Assembly: GCF_009469595.2 (NCBI RefSeq)
Contig: NZ_SSXV01000021.1
Span: 1 to 64,000, forward strand
Length of the DNA stretch: 64,000 nt
Origin: Thauera sp. 2A1
GTDB lineage: Bacteria; Pseudomonadota; Gammaproteobacteria; Burkholderiales; Rhodocyclaceae
Reading direction: 5' to 3'
Shown: in pieces, positions 61,987 through 64,000 of the stretch
Layout: every line of letters starts with the position of its first letter
Numbering within the stretch: the first letter of the stretch is position 1
The notes under the pieces: model-generated
What the model saw: the letters and a program-made list of their open reading frames with translations, nothing else
Databases searched by the model: none
Told to the model about the DNA's origin: nothing
Translations under genes and position numbers: made by a program

Positions 61987-62852
61987 CTGAAATCGCATAC
62001 CGGCTGCTGGACGTCGGTGCGGCCAGACTGGCCGTGGCGTCGCCGATCGAAGGCTTTCATGCCCACCTCGATCGGATCTATCCCCACCACGAACCGATCG
62101 CCGATCCGGCTTTCGCCGATGTCCGCGTCGCGCTGCTGCCCAGATCGAGATGGCGCGTGCGCGGTCGCCAGGTCGTGCTGTGGGCCGATGGCCAGCGTCC
62201 GTTCGAGCCCTACCCGTACGACTGCGCGCTGCCGCTGTTCGAATGGGGCAGCAACTACCTGCTTTCCCAGCGCCTGAACGCCTACCTGCTGCTGCACGCC
62301 GGCGTGGTCGCGCGCGGCGATCGCGCGCTGATCCTGCCGGCCGCACCGGGCTCGGGCAAGACCACGCTGACCTGCGCGCTGCATCTGGCAGGCTGGCGCT
62401 TCCTGTCGGATGAGTTCGGCGTCATCGACATGGACAGCGGGGAACTGTTGCCCATGGTGCGACCGGCGCCGCTCAAGAATCGCTCGATCGACGTCATCGG
62501 AACGCGTCCGGGCGCCGTGCTCGGGCCGCTGTTCCCGAAGACGCGCAAGGGCGACGTGTCGCACTTCGTGCCGGACCGCGACAGCTTCCTCGCCCGCCAC
62601 CGCCGCGCGACACCCGCCCTGGTGGTGTTCCCGCGCTTCCAGGCCGGCGCGGCGCTGCAATGCACGCCTGTGCATCGCGCGCAGGCGGTGATGCGGATCG
62701 GCCTCAACAGTTTCAACTACCAGGCCCTGGGCCCGCTCGGCTTCCAGGCCGCGGTCGCGCTAGCGCGGCGTACGGCCGCCTTCGAGCTGGTCTATGGCGA
62801 TCTCGACGACGCAATCGCCCACATCGAAACGCTGTTCGGGGAAGTCTCTTGA
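61983..62852 (+). CDS. HprK-related P-loop kinase
   Basis: A 289-residue protein related to HPr kinase/phosphorylase. LLLHAGVVARG (His105) precedes the Walker A PAAPGSGKTTL (119-129), then AGWRFLSDEFGVID (Asp143-Glu144), the same order as His, P-loop and Asp pair in HprK. The N-terminal 100 residues form a separate domain (with WGSNYLLSQRLNAYL at its end). No HPr or PTS gene is nearby. It fits the family called HprK-related kinase A, found beside a PqqD-like gene. Substrate unknown. It overlaps both neighbours by four bases. Confidence 0.8.
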   Translation: MTEIAYRLLDVGAARLAVASPIEGFHAHLDRIYPHHEPIADPAFADVRVALLPRSRWRVRGRQVVLWADGQRPFEPYPYDCALPLFEWGSNYLLSQRLNAYLLLHAGVVARGDRALILPAAPGSGKTTLTCALHLAGWRFLSDEFGVIDMDSGELLPMVRPAPLKNRSIDVIGTRPGAVLGPLFPKTRKGDVSHFVPDRDSFLARHRRATPALVVFPRFQAGAALQCTPVHRAQAVMRIGLNSFNYQALGPLGFQAAVALARRTAAFELVYGDLDDAIAHIETLFGEVS

Positions 62853-63955
62853 GCGGCAACGCCCTGTCCGACATCGAACTGCTGATGCGAGGCGTGCGCG
62901 AGCCGCTCGACATCGGCGAAGCGCGCTGGGAGCGCCTGCTGCGCATCGCCCGCGCCAGCGGCCTGCATGCACGGCTGGCCGCCGCGAACCTCGCCAAGGC
63001 GACTACGACCGACGTCGTGCGCCGCCATCTGCTGTCGTCGGCGCGCATTGCCGCCTATCGCGCGCAGATGGTGCGTGCCGAGCTGTTCCATCTCACCCCG
63101 CTCGTCACTGACGACTTCCCGGTGATCGTGCTCAAGGGCGGCGCCTATATCCTGCAAGGGCGCGCACTGGCAGAAGGGCGTTTCGTGTCCGACGTCGACC
63201 TGCTGGTGCCGAACGAGCACCTGCGCCCGATGGAAAGCCGCCTGCGAGCGGCAGGCTGGCAACCCGAAAAGCTGGACCCGTACGATGAGCGCTACTACCG
63301 CGACTGGAGCCACGAGACGCCGCCGATGCGCTTCCCCGGCCACAGCCTGGAGGTGGATCTGCACCACGCGATCACGCCGGTCACCGGCTCGCTGGCCTTC
63401 GATCCGGCCAGCCTGTTCGAACGCAGCGAGGCGATCCCCGGCACGCCTTTCCGCGTGCTTTGCGCCGAAGACCAGGTGCTGCACGCCTGCCTGCACTGCT
63501 TTCACGACGGTGAGCTGGACCTGCGGGTGCGCGAGGTGGTCGACATCGACGGGCTGTTGCGGACTTTCGCCGCGCACAAAGGCTTCTGGGACCGGCTGGA
63601 GGCGCGAGCCGCGGAACTGGGGCTGCAGCGGCCGCTATGGTATGGACTGCATTTCGCGCGGAACTGGCTCGATTGCCCGGTTCCGTCGGCAGTGTCGGAT
63701 GCGCTGCCGGCTCCGCATACCTTGAGCCGCGCGGCGATGGCCGCGCTCGTGCCGCTGGCGATGCTGCCGCCCGACCCGGATTTTCCGCCGCCGTTGCGCG
63801 TGCGCGTGGCGCGCACGCTGATGCGGACCCGCTATCACCTGCTGCGCATGCCGCTGCATCTGCTGCTGCCGCACCTGGCACGCAAGACCCTGCGGCGCCT
63901 CAAGGCGCGGCTCGACCACAGGACGGAAGCGCCGTCGGAAGACGGCGCCCCCTGA
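62849..63955 (+). CDS. Nucleotidyltransferase-fold family protein
   Basis: A 368-residue protein of the uncharacterised nucleotidyltransferase family (NTP_transf_5 type). The core motif is VIVLKGGAYILQGRAL followed by GRFVSDVDLLVP, with Lys96, Gly97-Gly98 and the metal pair Asp115/Asp117. A helical N-terminus and a longer C-terminal helical domain surround it, and the C-terminus is basic. The start is a TTG whose last bases overlap the kinase stop (TTGA). An internal ATG at codon 13 is an alternative. It is the last gene in view. Confidence 0.78.
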   Translation: MSGNALSDIELLMRGVREPLDIGEARWERLLRIARASGLHARLAAANLAKATTTDVVRRHLLSSARIAAYRAQMVRAELFHLTPLVTDDFPVIVLKGGAYILQGRALAEGRFVSDVDLLVPNEHLRPMESRLRAAGWQPEKLDPYDERYYRDWSHETPPMRFPGHSLEVDLHHAITPVTGSLAFDPASLFERSEAIPGTPFRVLCAEDQVLHACLHCFHDGELDLRVREVVDIDGLLRTFAAHKGFWDRLEARAAELGLQRPLWYGLHFARNWLDCPVPSAVSDALPAPHTLSRAAMAALVPLAMLPPDPDFPPPLRVRVARTLMRTRYHLLRMPLHLLLPHLARKTLRRLKARLDHRTEAPSEDGAP

Positions 63956-63956
63956 A

Positions 63957-63976
63957 GCTCGGGCGGGCACCCGAGC
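63957..63976 (+). terminator. Hairpin after the right-end cassette
   Basis: GCTCGGG pairs with CCCGAGC around a 6-base loop, directly after the nucleotidyltransferase stop. No T-run follows, so it may be a weak or Rho-assisted terminator that closes the four-gene cassette. Confidence 0.35.
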
Positions 63977-64000
63977 CGTCGCGAACCGCTTAGACGACCC

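Overview
The window is a continuous stretch of high-GC (mostly 65-70 percent by eye) chromosome from a betaproteobacterium, most likely of the Rhodocyclales (Thauera/Azoarcus/Aromatoleum type). This is inferred from gene content and order: leuS-lptE-holA, the rpsU-dnaG-rpoD block, lptD-surA-pdxA-rsmA divergent from amgK-murU, dusB-fis-purH-purD-hemF, hemCDXY divergent from ppc, and algZR next to argH. Almost all of it is housekeeping DNA with short intergenic gaps and one tRNA. I saw no phage, insertion sequence, CRISPR array or rRNA.

Layout. 0.3-8.2 kb (+): leuS, lptE, holA, proA, an O6-alkylguanine methyltransferase, xerD, a YbaK-type deacylase and an H-NS-like protein. 8.4-10.7 kb: folB(-), plsY(+), tsaD(-). 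10.7-15.2 kb (+): rpsU, dnaG, rpoD and a CAU tRNA read as tRNA-Ile2. 15.2-20.0 kb (-): gloA, sodC, a YgjP-like metallopeptidase, a molybdopterin-binding-domain protein, an EI24/CysZ-like membrane protein and ffh. 20.1-30.4 kb (+): a CcsA/YpjD-like protein, pilBCD, an FmdB zinc ribbon, a DUF502 protein, aspS, a receiver-TPR protein and a secreted ribonuclease/barstar pair. 30.4-31.0 kb (+): an Hsp20 chaperone behind a heat-shock-type promoter. 31.0-36.8 kb (-): rsmA, pdxA, surA, lptD. 36.9-41.2 kb (+): amgK, murU, pepP, ubiH. 41.3-43.8 kb (-): the MetNIQ methionine importer. 43.9-49.1 kb (+): dusB, fis, purH, purD, hemF. 49.1-53.4 kb (-): hemY, hemX, hemD, hemC. 53.5-60.9 kb: ppc(+), algR/algZ-like pair(-), argH(+), and a Ser/Thr kinase fused to a cyclic-nucleotide-binding domain(+).

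The least understood part is the right end, 61.1-64.0 kb. There a twin-arginine-signal small protein of unusually low GC is followed by three overlapping genes: a PqqD-like small protein, an HprK-related P-loop kinase and a nucleotidyltransferase-fold protein. The four start/stop overlaps suggest one translationally coupled operon. It looks like an uncharacterised peptide or protein modification cassette whose likely substrate is the first gene product.

Other points of interest are a receiver domain with Glu in place of the phosphorylated Asp, an AspRS with residues typical of the non-discriminating type, and a lipoprotein-like barnase/RNase Sa family enzyme coupled to barstar. All starts were chosen by reading ribosome-binding sites, overlaps and family N-termini. 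No database search was possible.
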